DNA from: Caldithrix sp.
GTDB taxonomy: Bacteria; Zhuqueibacterota; Zhuqueibacteria; Thermofontimicrobiales; Sulfurfontimicrobiaceae
DNA: 32,400 nt
Reading direction: 5' to 3'
Assembly (NCBI GenBank): GCA_020722815.1
Contig: DYKB01000010.1
Coordinates: forward strand, 1-32,400
Shown: positions 7,455-16,758 of the stretch, piece after piece
Layout of the letters: every line of letters starts with the position of its first letter
Numbering within the stretch: position 1 is the first letter of the stretch
Made by a program: the position numbers and the translations under genes
The notes under the pieces: model-generated
What the model was told of the DNA's origin: nothing
Databases searched by the model: none
Seen by the model: the letters and a program-made list of their open reading frames with translations, nothing else

Positions 7455-10400
7455 TTACTTCAAAAGCAACATCTTCTTGGTTTCAATGCGCTTATCCAGC
7501 TTCAATTGATAGAAATAAATTCCCGATGGCAAGGTAAATCCATTTTCATCTTTTGCATCCCAGACAAAAGTGTAATTACCAGGCGCTTGATTACCCTCAA
7601 AAAGAGTTCTGATTTCATTGCCATTCACATCAAAAACAATGAGCGTAACCCCAGATTGTTCGGGAAGAGAATAGGTGATTCTGGTTTCGGGATTGAAGGG
7701 GTTGGGATAATTTTGCAGTAAATTAAATTTATCAGGAATCGTCAACTCGGGATTGTTTGTGATAGCAGTCTCTGCTAAAATATGTTCTTTATTTGACTGC
7801 TCCGATGTAACAATTATATCATCAAAATAGACAGCATCATTATATGATCCAAGCGTGATATGACCAGCCGGTATCGGCGTATAATCAAAATAATCAATAA
7901 CTTTTGTGCTATCATAATATATTTTTATACTTCCCCCAATTTTTGTAATTCGGATTTGATGATATAAATTGTCGGCAATAGTCTTGCCATTGTAGCTACC
8001 AATTTCGTAACCCGACTTAAAAAGGGTATTTTGGCTGTTCACGCCGTCAAATCGCATGGCATAATAATATCCGCCAGGTACACAATTAAAAGCAATAGTA
8101 TAATTCGCATTCGGATTTTGCACTAGGTTTTCAGGCGATTTAACCGAAACGCTCAAAGTATAATTATCAAAAGCCGAGTCGGTTAAAGCCGATTGTTCCC
8201 CTGCAGTATATGCTGAAGTGTTGATATAATATGCATAATCCCCTTCATCCCAAACAATAGACCAACGGCTGGGAGTTTTCGGGGTCCAACCGTCGGCTAT
8301 TTGATCTTCAAAATTTTCGGAATAGAGAATATTTTGTTGCGGTACGACAGTCAATAATCCAGCCGAAGCATCATATTTAAAACTATTATCTGATTCATTC
8401 GTTTCCTGAATTACATTCGTTGGATCAATTTGAAATGCCACATAGTAAGCGCCGGGTTGTATGCCTGCTGGAAGAGTGCAAGTAATAACAATATCCTGAT
8501 TTGCGTAGCCTGAAAGCGAGTTTACATAAAGCTGTCCAACAACAGGATCTCCCTCTGTAATAAAATCATTGTCCGAAATTCTGGTATTTACATAGAAACT
8601 ACCAGAGGTTCCGCTTTCTGTGTTTTGAATTCGAAGGTAATTCGAAAAACTTCCACCAATATTCACAGTCTTTGGTTCAAAATGATTATAACCCTGACCA
8701 CTCACGACTGTCAAATTTACATTACCAGATGGCGGACTACTCCAATCAGCTTTCACACGATATGAACTTGTCGTACTATAGGCACCGGAGTAGCCATACA
8801 CTTTGATATAAAATGTTCCGTTCACAACCGATACGGAAACTTTTTCATCGGATGAAGTACCGGCCGTAGAACTCCCAATGGCAACCCCGGAGTTGTCATA
8901 AACGAACAATTCATAATCTTTTCCATCTGGTACATCCAGATCAATCGTAAATGTAGTTGCAGCACTATTAGCACGAATTGATTGAATTGAATCATTTTTG
9001 CTTTTTAACAAGCGCGTAAATATTTCTTTTTCTTCAGGAGATTCATTCAATTTCATCAATTTTTCAGTGGATAAATCGAGCGGTTCCATTTTCGTAAGCA
9101 TTCCACCATTTACGTAGACCTTGTACCAGTCAATATCAGTTGAAGTCTCGATATAAGCCGTATACCAAAGTCCTTTAGTGAGTGGACCATAAGCCTGCGT
9201 TATTGTATCGTTAGGCTCATAGGGGCCACTCGATGGCGGAGGAATAATTAGGTTTGAATTAAAGCACCAGGAATTATCATTTTCAATACTTTCGCTGACC
9301 TGCCCATTGACATCAATGAGTACACCAACATAATATGTTCCTGCGGACATGGCCGGGGGTACTGTACAAATCATGCTAATATCACGATATGAATTTCCGT
9401 TGAGAGAACTAAAAGTATATTCACCAACTTTAGTATCAGAAACACTGATCGTTGAATTTGTTGAAATGTAGGTACAAACCACAAAACTACCGGCGTTGCC
9501 GCTTTCAGTATTTTGAATGCGGGCATAATTCGTAAATTGACCACCAGCATTTACACTTGCCGGATTGAAATAATTGTAACTGCTATTTGAATATAAAGTT
9601 AAATTAATTTTAGGGATATCGGGTATATCAAAAGCTTTCACTTTATAAGAGCTTGAAGTGCTATAAGCATTATTATAGCCATAAACTTTTATATAGAAAG
9701 TACCATTGGAAACCGAAACAGTTATTCGTTCGTCACTGGATGTCCCGGCAGTTGAACTTCCCTTCGTAATACCGGAGGCATCATAAAGAAACAATTCATA
9801 ATCTTTACCTTCTGGTACGTCCAGATCGACGGTTAAATTGCTGGCCAAATTGGACATGGTTTTTGTTAGTGTATCCGCACCAACTTTAAATGAAATGTTG
9901 TGTTCTTCTTTATCAGCAGGATATTGATTGAGTTGCTGGATTATTTCATCAGATAAATCGACTGGCGTCATATTGGTCGTTTGCCCACCAGTAACAGTTA
10001 CTTTGTACCAGTCGATATCGGTGGAATTTGAGATATAAGAAGTGTACCATTGATTTTTATTTAGTGGGCCATAGGCTTGCGCCATCGTATTATTGGGCTC
10101 ATAAGTATCATTACTTACAGATAATAGCGAACTATGATACCAATTATTATCATTTTCATTCGTTTCACTTACCAAACCCGTGACATCGATAATCAGTCCA
10201 ACATAATAATTACCTGAAAATGAAGCGGGAACAGAACAGGCCATACTCATATCCCGATAAGTATTACCATTCAAAGGTGAGACACGCAATTCACCCACTT
10301 TCGTGTCAGATGTGCCAATAGTTGCATCATTTGACAAATAGGTATACACCCAAAATTCACCAGAAGCACTACTTTCTGTATTCTTTATTCGCAAGTAATT

Positions 10401-12830
10401 CGTAAATGTCCCCCCAGGACTAACACTCACAGGATTAAAATAATTGTATGAAGTACCTGCGTATATGGTTAAATTAATTTTAGACGCAGTGGAAAGCCAA
10501 TCAGCTTTAACCCGGTAAGCACTGGAAGTACTATAAGCATTGCTATAACCGTAAACTTTAATATAGAAACTACCATCAGACGCTGAAATAGTTACGCGTT
10601 CATCGCTGGATGTCCCTCTAGTTGAACTTCCCACAATATTACCAGAAGCACTAAAAAGATACAATTCATAATCTTTACCTTCTGGTACGTCTAGATCGAC
10701 GGTTAAATTACTCGCCAAATTTGACATTGTCCTGGCGAGTGTATCTGAACCAACTTTTAATGAAATAATTGATTCTTCTTTGCTTACAGGATATTGATTA
10801 AGCTTTTGAATTGTTTCATCAGATAAATCAACCGAAGCAATATTCGCTATTTGACCACCGGTAACTACTATTTTATACCAGTCAATATCAGTGGACATTT
10901 CAATATAAGCCGTGTACCATTGATTTTTATTTAGTGGTCCGTAAGCCTGAGTCAGGGAATTGTTGGGTTCGTAAGGAGCATTAATAATTTGAATTGTATT
11001 GCCTGAATAGCTATTATTGTTTTCATTACTTTCCTGATGAAAACTGACACTCGGCGGATCAACAATTGCGCCGATATAATAAGATCGACTGTTTATATTG
11101 ACCGGAATATTACAAGAAATTGACTCGGTTCTACTTCCATTTGAATTAAGGTAAGTTGATAAAAATTGATTATCGGTCGATTCACCAATTATTAAATCAT
11201 TTTCATTTATAATATTATCTGTAGAAAGAAAGACTTTGACTTTTGCATACTGGGGATTTAGAGTGCCCCCAGTTTTATTGACGGTCACATTAATATTAAT
11301 CGGTGCGCCAGGATTAGCAGAAGCTGGGCCATTTACTCTGGTAATATATAAATCAGGTAAATTAACGGGTTTGGAGAATGTATATGATTCAGTATCTTTA
11401 AACAATTCAATCCCCGGCTTATTTACATCTTCGTACCAGAATTCCCAGGTATACCTTCCTTCTGCTGTTGAATTGGAAAAAGTATAAGTATTAAATTTCC
11501 ATGGATTATTCCAATGCTGTGAACAGATATCAAAAGGAATTCCAATATTATTATTTAAATTAAGTGGGACTTTTTCGTCTACCAGAATAAAATTTACATT
11601 TGTGTTTCCGTCCGGATAACAGGCAAACTTTTTAGTTCCATCCGGGAAAGTTATTCTTAAATAATTATAAACCGTGTAGCCATCTCCAGAATTCAAAACA
11701 AAGTAGGATTCTTTTATATCTCCGGGAGAAAAGGAATTTGTCTGCTGTCCATTCTTTTTAAAATAAAGATTTCCGCTTACTGTAATATAACTGGTCGTAA
11801 TGAGTGCCCCCTCAATCACATTATCCAATAAAATATCAGGAACACGAACAACCGTCGGTGATATCGGATCTCCCCCAGAGAGAATATATTTTCGCAGTGT
11901 ATAAGCAGGCTCATCATAAAAACGACGTTTTTTATTATCCTGAATAAGATAAATTGGACCATTATCATTATAATCAGTTTGCCGCTGACAGATAAGTCCG
12001 CTTGAAAGTATTTTTGAACCTTTAAAATAGTTAATCAAATCATTATCGCTTAAATTTTGGTAGCCACCGTAGCCAAAATCCCTTAATTTTTCATAGATAG
12101 ACCAATCTAAAATTTGGTGGAGAATGTTGTTTTTCAGAAAATAGATTTCGGGGGTTGAGCCTTTAACGATTATTTCATCCGTTTTCTTACGATTACTTCG
12201 TATTACTATACCAGATTTATTTTGGCGTATCCAAGACGCTTCAAAAGTGCTTCTCGTATAGCGATAATTTTTGCCTTTTCCACTTTCCAAACTATGACCA
12301 GGATCATTAACGTAAATATAATTTTCGTCAATCCCTCGTATTACCATAAAATGGCCGGCATTTGCAGGATTCATATCGATATGAACCGCGACTATAACAG
12401 GGTAGCCACTATTAAGTTCATTTTCAATGTTTCCTAAGGTCCATCCACTAAATTTAATCGTATTGGGGAAAACAGCATAATTTTTTGATAAAAATTCTAA
12501 TATAGTTGTCGTCGTATACTCACCATTGTAATTCCGAACTGACTGACTTACACCATAATTTCGAAAAAGCCAATCATCAATATCTTTTATCCCTTGTGGG
12601 GTGGGAGTGATTTCCCAGTAATAACAAAATACCATTAAACAACTTGTTTGTCCACAGTTTCGGGTTTCTATCCAATTTCCAGGTGGTACTTGTGACAAAA
12701 ACGGAACATCCAAATTGTGAGTCGTAATCGATTTTAATTGATTATTGATATGTTGTGCAATTATTTTATTTGGATTGGTGAATATAGAAAAAATAATTAT
12801 TAAAACATATAACATAGAAAGCATTTTCAT
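7455..12830 (-). CDS. Secreted C39-like peptidase with PPC/CARDB repeats and T9SS sorting domain
   Basis: A 1791-residue exported protein. Order: signal peptide (1-25); C39-like papain-fold peptidase (about 38-215) with Gln47, Cys59 in RNCGQTS, His160 in AGHFMVIRG and Asp176 in VNDPG as the likely catalytic set; a spacer; a CARDB Ig-like domain (about 490-617); three tandem modules of a PPC-like domain (YEPNN...DIDWYKV...) plus CARDB starting at residues 620, 910 and 1204; a lectin/LamG-like beta-sandwich (about 1500-1675); and a FlgD-like Ig type A sorting domain (about 1700-1791) with LLQNYPNPFNPET and a basic KKMLLLK end. The last domain marks it for type IX secretion. AGGAGG precedes the ATG. 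It is probably cell-surface attached or released and acts on peptides or proteins outside the cell; the substrate is unknown. A hairpin follows at 7403-7440. Confidence 0.93.
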   Translation of the reverse strand: MKMLSMLYVLIIIFSIFTNPNKIIAQHINNQLKSITTHNLDVPFLSQVPPGNWIETRNCGQTSCLMVFCYYWEITPTPQGIKDIDDWLFRNYGVSQSVRNYNGEYTTTTILEFLSKNYAVFPNTIKFSGWTLGNIENELNSGYPVIVAVHIDMNPANAGHFMVIRGIDENYIYVNDPGHSLESGKGKNYRYTRSTFEASWIRQNKSGIVIRSNRKKTDEIIVKGSTPEIYFLKNNILHQILDWSIYEKLRDFGYGGYQNLSDNDLINYFKGSKILSSGLICQRQTDYNDNGPIYLIQDNKKRRFYDEPAYTLRKYILSGGDPISPTVVRVPDILLDNVIEGALITTSYITVSGNLYFKKNGQQTNSFSPGDIKESYFVLNSGDGYTVYNYLRITFPDGTKKFACYPDGNTNVNFILVDEKVPLNLNNNIGIPFDICSQHWNNPWKFNTYTFSNSTAEGRYTWEFWYEDVNKPGIELFKDTESYTFSKPVNLPDLYITRVNGPASANPGAPININVTVNKTGGTLNPQYAKVKVFLSTDNIINENDLIIGESTDNQFLSTYLNSNGSRTESISCNIPVNINSRSYYIGAIVDPPSVSFHQESNENNNSYSGNTIQIINAPYEPNNSLTQAYGPLNKNQWYTAYIEMSTDIDWYKIVVTGGQIANIASVDLSDETIQKLNQYPVSKEESIISLKVGSDTLARTMSNLASNLTVDLDVPEGKDYELYLFSASGNIVGSSTRGTSSDERVTISASDGSFYIKVYGYSNAYSTSSAYRVKADWLSTASKINLTIYAGTSYNYFNPVSVSPGGTFTNYLRIKNTESSASGEFWVYTYLSNDATIGTSDTKVGELRVSPLNGNTYRDMSMACSVPASFSGNYYVGLIIDVTGLVSETNENDNNWYHSSLLSVSNDTYEPNNTMAQAYGPLNKNQWYTSYISNSTDIDWYKVTVTGGQTTNMTPVDLSDEIIQQLNQYPADKEEHNISFKVGADTLTKTMSNLASNLTVDLDVPEGKDYELFLYDASGITKGSSTAGTSSDERITVSVSNGTFYIKVYGYNNAYSTSSSYKVKAFDIPDIPKINLTLYSNSSYNYFNPASVNAGGQFTNYARIQNTESGNAGSFVVCTYISTNSTISVSDTKVGEYTFSSLNGNSYRDISMICTVPPAMSAGTYYVGVLIDVNGQVSESIENDNSWCFNSNLIIPPPSSGPYEPNDTITQAYGPLTKGLWYTAYIETSTDIDWYKVYVNGGMLTKMEPLDLSTEKLMKLNESPEEKEIFTRLLKSKNDSIQSIRANSAATTFTIDLDVPDGKDYELFVYDNSGVAIGSSTAGTSSDEKVSVSVVNGTFYIKVYGYSGAYSTTSSYRVKADWSSPPSGNVNLTVVSGQGYNHFEPKTVNIGGSFSNYLRIQNTESGTSGSFYVNTRISDNDFITEGDPVVGQLYVNSLSGYANQDIVITCTLPAGIQPGAYYVAFQIDPTNVIQETNESDNSFKYDASAGLLTVVPQQNILYSENFEDQIADGWTPKTPSRWSIVWDEGDYAYYINTSAYTAGEQSALTDSAFDNYTLSVSVKSPENLVQNPNANYTIAFNCVPGGYYYAMRFDGVNSQNTLFKSGYEIGSYNGKTIADNLYHQIRITKIGGSIKIYYDSTKVIDYFDYTPIPAGHITLGSYNDAVYFDDIIVTSEQSNKEHILAETAITNNPELTIPDKFNLLQNYPNPFNPETRITYSLPEQSGVTLIVFDVNGNEIRTLFEGNQAPGNYTFVWDAKDENGFTLPSGIYFYQLKLDKRIETKKMLLLK
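8343..10973 (-). repeat. Three tandem PPC-CARDB coding modules of about 870-880 bp
   Basis: Within the C39/T9SS gene, modules at 10973-10104, 10103-9222 and 9221-8343 each encode about 290-294 residues that begin at a YEPN motif. Shared landmarks are AYGPL, STDIDWYK, VDLDVP-GKDYEL, GTSSDE, FYIKVYGY and NTES. The first two modules are clearly more alike than the third, whose middle section diverges (residues about 1255-1290). Confidence 0.85.
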
Positions 12831-13574
12831 AAGTAAGTTCCTCCTAATTTTTTGAAGTTAATAATATAATTCATATATTCTATTAGTTAGAGCGCAGAAA
12901 AAGTTCATCTTTTGGATGAATCATTACAGAATTTCAATTAATTATCCCAGAACTGAATTAATTCACTTTTTAGTTAAACTCATTCACCTTTTAATCCAAC
13001 TAATTTGCCTTTTAATGAATTAGTTCAATTTTTATCTCGCTTGTTTCACTCAAGGAGTAAATCAACTCAAACATTATTGAGTCATTTCGTTTTTATTGAT
13101 TTCATCCTCTCATAGTCGAGTTTGTCAGCATAAAAAATAAAACGCAAAAATTTTCATTCATAAAAATACTGATAAAATAGAAAACCGCTATCAAGGATAT
13201 CTCAACCAGATAACATTCAAACTTTTATCCATACCAGAAATAAAGCACCAGGTCAAACTCACGCAAACCGTTTTATTTGGTTCTTCACCAATCACCCGGC
13301 TACTCCCTGTGGGATATAGACCTGTCGCTCGTCTCGGAAGGGTTCTGTATAGTATATAACCGCCAAAAACTGAATCTGTTTATTCTGATTATATCACGGA
13401 TGTTATTACTATCTGGACATATATTACAGAAAAATAAGTAGTTTAAATGCATTAGATTATAACATATGAAAAGATATTGATTTCAATCCTGTTTCGTGAT
13501 CAAACATCAATCATTACTCGTTTTTGTCACCAGTTGTGTTATTACTTCATTTGTCTATGTTCGAACAATAATTT
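12831..13574. repeat. 744-bp intergenic region with a degenerate AT-rich 21-bp tandem repeat (12954-13037)
   Basis: No credible gene was seen. Four consecutive 21-bp units occupy 12954-12974, 12975-12995, 12996-13016 and 13017-13037. On the minus strand they share the pattern A-T-AAAA-G-GAATTAGTT in degenerate form, with possible further decayed units on both sides. The array lies about 125-205 bp upstream of the C39/T9SS start codon, so it could be in its promoter region or leader. The remainder is AT-rich sequence without a recognisable motif. Confidence 0.5.
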
Positions 13575-14573
13575 CTATTTTGTTGCCATACGTGACGCTA
13601 CTTCCGGCACTGAAGCTAAATCCCATAAAGTTATTATATTATTTTTCCCACACGTGGCAAGATATCTCCCCGACGGTTCAACAAACATACGACTAATTAT
13701 TATTCCCTTTTGAAGGGTAGCAAGCTTTAATCCTTCCATGGAATCCCAGATCTCAATCAAATTATTGGGCTTTAAAATAAATAGAAGATTTGCGTTTTTT
13801 GGCTTCTCAATGGAAAGCATTTCAATTTGTGGTGGGACTGCACTAATATTTGTGTCATACAATTCACAAAACTTCACAAGCATTTCCCAATAATTAGAAG
13901 TTACAAAAGAATTCAGTTCATTGCCAGTTATATAGTTGAAGGTTTTGACCATAAAGTTATTGGATTGTTGGACAAACCGCTCTCCTATTTTTTCATAAGG
14001 AATCAATAAGCTAACGATATTTTCCTGATTAAAATCTGAAAAGTTGAATACCTTTTTAGTCTTGATCTCGGAGCATTTAGTCCCAGTGTCAACAGAAAAC
14101 ACTTGAATTTTATCAATTGCACCTACTACTAGCAAGGAACCGTCGTTATTAAAACTTAAAGTATTTATATAGGGTCCAGCTGCAATATTGTATAATGGCA
14201 GTCCCGATTCCAAATCCCAAATAATTAATTCTGCATTTGCTGAAAATAGTCCCCCTTTACTTGTCGTTGCGGATGCTATAGTGTTCTCTTTATTGCTGAA
14301 AGCCACATTTGTTATGTTCCGCCTATGTCCTTTCATTTCTTTCAATAGCGTATTACTGGTTAAGTCCCACACCTCTACTGTTTTGCTTGAACCACCACCT
14401 ACTAAATACTTACCACTACTGCTAAATGCTATTGAGGCGATAATTTCAGATTGAGAAGAAAAATTTTTTGTTGTCTGAGCGATGAGTTTCATATTTAAAA
14501 TTAAGACGGCACCTGCCAGCAATAATGTCCGAACAATTGCAAAAAATATTTTTGACTTTGTCATTATATTCAT
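13575..14573 (-). CDS. Exported or membrane-anchored WD40 repeat protein
   Basis: A 332-residue protein starting MNIMTKSKIF with AAGGAG 8 nt upstream. Residues about 9-32 form a signal peptide or anchor ending LIAQ. The rest is a WD40-type beta-propeller: blades are marked by VEVWD (66-70), IIWD (117-120), IEIWD (273-277) and ITLWD (314-318), with segments such as IASIAFSSSGKYLVGGG and INTLSFNNDGSLLVVG. The middle (about 165-260) is diverged. Four to six blades at this length is short for a closed seven-blade propeller. Such propellers usually act as protein-binding scaffolds; the partner is not known. The gene lies 88 bp after the CsgG-like gene, with a strong terminator-like hairpin between them, so its expression may be reduced by read-through or driven separately. 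Confidence 0.88.
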   Translation of the reverse strand: MNIMTKSKIFFAIVRTLLLAGAVLILNMKLIAQTTKNFSSQSEIIASIAFSSSGKYLVGGGSSKTVEVWDLTSNTLLKEMKGHRRNITNVAFSNKENTIASATTSKGGLFSANAELIIWDLESGLPLYNIAAGPYINTLSFNNDGSLLVVGAIDKIQVFSVDTGTKCSEIKTKKVFNFSDFNQENIVSLLIPYEKIGERFVQQSNNFMVKTFNYITGNELNSFVTSNYWEMLVKFCELYDTNISAVPPQIEMLSIEKPKNANLLFILKPNNLIEIWDSMEGLKLATLQKGIIISRMFVEPSGRYLATCGKNNIITLWDLASVPEVASRMATK

Positions 14574-14603
14574 AACAATACTCCTTTATCCTAATAAAAG
14601 CCA

Positions 14604-14644
14604 AGGAGGGTGATAATGATTAATTTACCATTTTTCACCCTCCT
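14604..14644 (-). terminator. Terminator-like hairpin between the CsgG-like and WD40 genes
   Basis: AGGAGGGTGA (14604-14613) and TCACCCTCCT (14635-14644) form a perfect 10-bp stem with a 21-nt loop. On the minus strand it follows the CsgG-like stop codon by 17 nt and is followed by TGGCTTTTATT. The 3' arm contains the AGGAGGG Shine-Dalgarno-like sequence only in the opposite orientation, so it is not a ribosome site for the WD40 gene. Confidence 0.65.
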
Positions 14645-14661
14645 CACAAATGTTAAATAAA

Positions 14662-16020
14662 TTATTGAAAAAACTGGGTTAATTTCGCTGCTAACGCGTT
14701 TGCAATACTCTCCATCGCCTTGCTAGCCAATGCCTCGGCAGGTTCAAGCGGGCGATCGCCAGTGGTATTATGGCGCATAACATCATTATCGAGAGCATTC
14801 TCATCACCGGTAAACGTCACCCATTGCGCAGTATCTATTTTGCGATCCGTAATACTCTCAGATTTGACAATTGTACCCTTCTCGACATCAACGATTTGAA
14901 AACTTCCACTAATTTCCACATAGCCTTGCCGGGTATGTTTCGTGTATTGGGCATAGATTTTTGCTGTCTGGTAAGGTTTAAAACTAACGATTACGCTGCT
15001 TTCACTTGTTCCATTGACTGCGGTTTCTGGCGGAAAAGAAGAAGTGATTGATAACACTTTACCAAATATAAAAGCATGTATCCCTGTAAGCTTACCAACA
15101 TTTGCCGCAGTGTTTTCGTTAATTACAGCAGTTTGTCCCATCGCTTGCTCTTTTAAAAGTTGTTCAACGTATTCACGTGTTACGAATTCTAGAAACTCAG
15201 GCTGACTTTGAATCGATTTTGAGATTATCTGGTCCGTCAAAATTTGACCAACCTCACCAAACTGAGTCTTTCCACTCAAATTAGTGAATGGCATAAGTGC
15301 TATGCGTCGGATAGCTGCTTGCTTGGCCTGTTCTGCTTGTATTGATGCATCCTTGTATCCTGGAATATATTCCTGGCAACGACGAAACTTCATAACGGCG
15401 TTTTTGAAATCTTTTTTTGCTAACAAATCAGCAGCATCACGATATAGTGCTTCTGCAGAAAGATCGCGGCAGTCTTTGTAATCAGGGATATATTTTCTTG
15501 CTGCATCAAATTCTGCTATTGTCCTCCCTGAACTGCCAACAGTTTGCATGAAGGAAACGCCCCTTAAATAATGTGTTTCAGCAGCATTGTTGATGACATT
15601 CTCTCGTTGAGCACGTACATCAATTTTCGGCATTTCAATGGGTTTTTTGATTTTTTTGCCATCGATCTTCGTCTCCTCCAAGGGGGTGATGGAAGAAAGC
15701 ATATCACTTATTCGTACTAGAGTTTCATACTCTGAAAAAGCATTGTCCCAATCTTTACGTGTTTCATAGTCATCTGCTGTTTTTTGATGCTTATCAATCA
15801 CTAAGGATATAACAGTTTTTAGTAATGCAATTGCATCTTTATGATCGTTATCCTTCCTCAACTTGATGACAAGCAAACGTAGCGCTTCGTCATTTTGTCC
15901 CATCTCATATGCCTTTTTTGCATCCTTGTATTCATCGGCAATTAAAGCTGAACTAGACAAACCAACCAAAATACAAGAAACAATAAATAAAAAGACGGTC
16001 GTACTAATCTTTTCTCTCAT
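14662..16020 (-). CDS. TPR protein with CsgG/TolB-like C-terminal domain
   Basis: A 452-residue protein starting MREKISTTVF. This start is preferred to one 12 codons upstream because AAGGAGA precedes it and the signal peptide then begins properly. The leader could be cut after SSA/LIA (about residue 25-28). IVSC at 13-16 also fits a lipobox, so lipoprotein status is open; CsgG itself is a lipoprotein. Residues about 30-235 hold TPR-like helical repeats (KAYEMGQNDEALRLL, DWDNAFSEYETLV, KDFKNAVMKFRRCQEYIPGY). Residues 238-450 match the CsgG/TolB-N type: RRIALMPFTNLSGK, FGEVGQILTDQI, VTREYVEQLLKEQAMG and ALASKAMESIANALA. These domains assemble in outer-membrane or periplasmic complexes; an assembly role is inferred. 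A terminator follows the gene. Confidence 0.87.
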   Translation of the reverse strand: MREKISTTVFLFIVSCILVGLSSSALIADEYKDAKKAYEMGQNDEALRLLVIKLRKDNDHKDAIALLKTVISLVIDKHQKTADDYETRKDWDNAFSEYETLVRISDMLSSITPLEETKIDGKKIKKPIEMPKIDVRAQRENVINNAAETHYLRGVSFMQTVGSSGRTIAEFDAARKYIPDYKDCRDLSAEALYRDAADLLAKKDFKNAVMKFRRCQEYIPGYKDASIQAEQAKQAAIRRIALMPFTNLSGKTQFGEVGQILTDQIISKSIQSQPEFLEFVTREYVEQLLKEQAMGQTAVINENTAANVGKLTGIHAFIFGKVLSITSSFPPETAVNGTSESSVIVSFKPYQTAKIYAQYTKHTRQGYVEISGSFQIVDVEKGTIVKSESITDRKIDTAQWVTFTGDENALDNDVMRHNTTGDRPLEPAEALASKAMESIANALAAKLTQFFQ

Positions 16021-16197
16021 TTCTTTCTCCTTAATTGTTAACTTATGATTAGACACATTAAAATGGATTTATGTATTTTTCTCGAATATCGGAGTTGGTA
16101 TATTGGGTTCCCGACAGACATCTAGCTGAACCACTTTTACTATGCACAAACTAAGGACCTCTACTATATTTACAATCACGAAGGGTACTAATTATCA

Positions 16198-16476
16198 TCA
16201 TTGGCATTGATTTTTCCTTCTGAGTAACGTGTTAATTATTTTTCTTTTCGAAATGTTACAACATAGGGTGTATTCAGCTTTTCTACCGAATAAAACGCCT
16301 AAACAGCCAAGTCGGGCTAATACACCAACTTCATCAACCCGATAAAATTCCCACCCATTTACAGCCTCGCTATTGGCAATAGATTCCAAATAAACCGCTA
16401 CTTTATTACCACGTTGGTCTTTCATTTTTACTGTGACGTCTTGTGGAATTTGGATCATTTTATACTGGAAACTCAT
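16198..16476 (-). CDS. DUF4177-like small protein
   Basis: A 92-residue cytoplasmic protein, GGGGAG upstream of the ATG. The opening MSFQYKMIQIP, the central NGWEFYRVDEVGV and a Gly/Leu-rich turn (LGCLGVLFGRKAEYTL) fit the DUF4177 pattern, a small alpha-beta domain of unknown function in which the 'GWE' motif is typical. The tail is very basic (SKRKIINTLLRRKNQ). It is the last gene of a probable operon, 47 bp after the zinc ribbon gene. The function is unknown; the family assignment is from memory of the motif pattern and is moderate. Confidence 0.78.
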   Translation of the reverse strand: MSFQYKMIQIPQDVTVKMKDQRGNKVAVYLESIANSEAVNGWEFYRVDEVGVLARLGCLGVLFGRKAEYTLCCNISKRKIINTLLRRKNQCQ

Positions 16477-16523
16477 ATGTTATCTCCCCTTTGCAATAGC
16501 ATTTTTACAATTTTAAATAATAA

Positions 16524-16721
16524 TTATTTCGCCACCACCCTCCCCTTCTCAAACCTTTCCCCCGCCCCACATTTCGGGCAATTTTTCCCGTTATTACTGC
16601 CACAATCATGACAATAAAGCTTATGGCACTTGCGGCATTCATAAATCGGGAAATATGAACCACCCAACAGACTTTTCGTCAGTTTTCGGTCGCAATTGGG
16701 ACAGGCGTTATAAGTGGCCAT
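16524..16721 (-). CDS. Double zinc ribbon small protein
   Basis: A 65-residue protein with four CxxC pairs: Cys7/10, Cys29/32, Cys37/40 and Cys48/51. This is enough for two zinc sites, possibly interleaved as in RING-like or treble-clef folds. A perfect AAAGGAGG lies just upstream of the ATG. There is no signal peptide, so it is expected in the cytoplasm, binding zinc and probably protein or nucleic acid. It sits 37 bp after the coiled-coil/outer-membrane gene and 47 bp before the DUF4177-like gene, so it is likely part of the same transcript. No named family was recognised. Confidence 0.83.
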   Translation of the reverse strand: MATYNACPNCDRKLTKSLLGGSYFPIYECRKCHKLYCHDCGSNNGKNCPKCGAGERFEKGRVVAK

Positions 16722-16758
16722 TTCTACCTCCTTTCATTGTCATTTATTCATCTGAAGT

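Noticed and set aside
13065..13095. Plus-strand terminator (ACTCAA/TTGAGT followed by T-rich sequence)
   Set aside because: The stem is only 6 bp of mostly A/T and no plus-strand gene precedes it.
13477..13713. Plus-strand open frames near the end of the WD40 gene
   Set aside because: They overlap the WD40 coding end antisense, have biased hydrophobic composition from reverse reading and lack a ribosome site.
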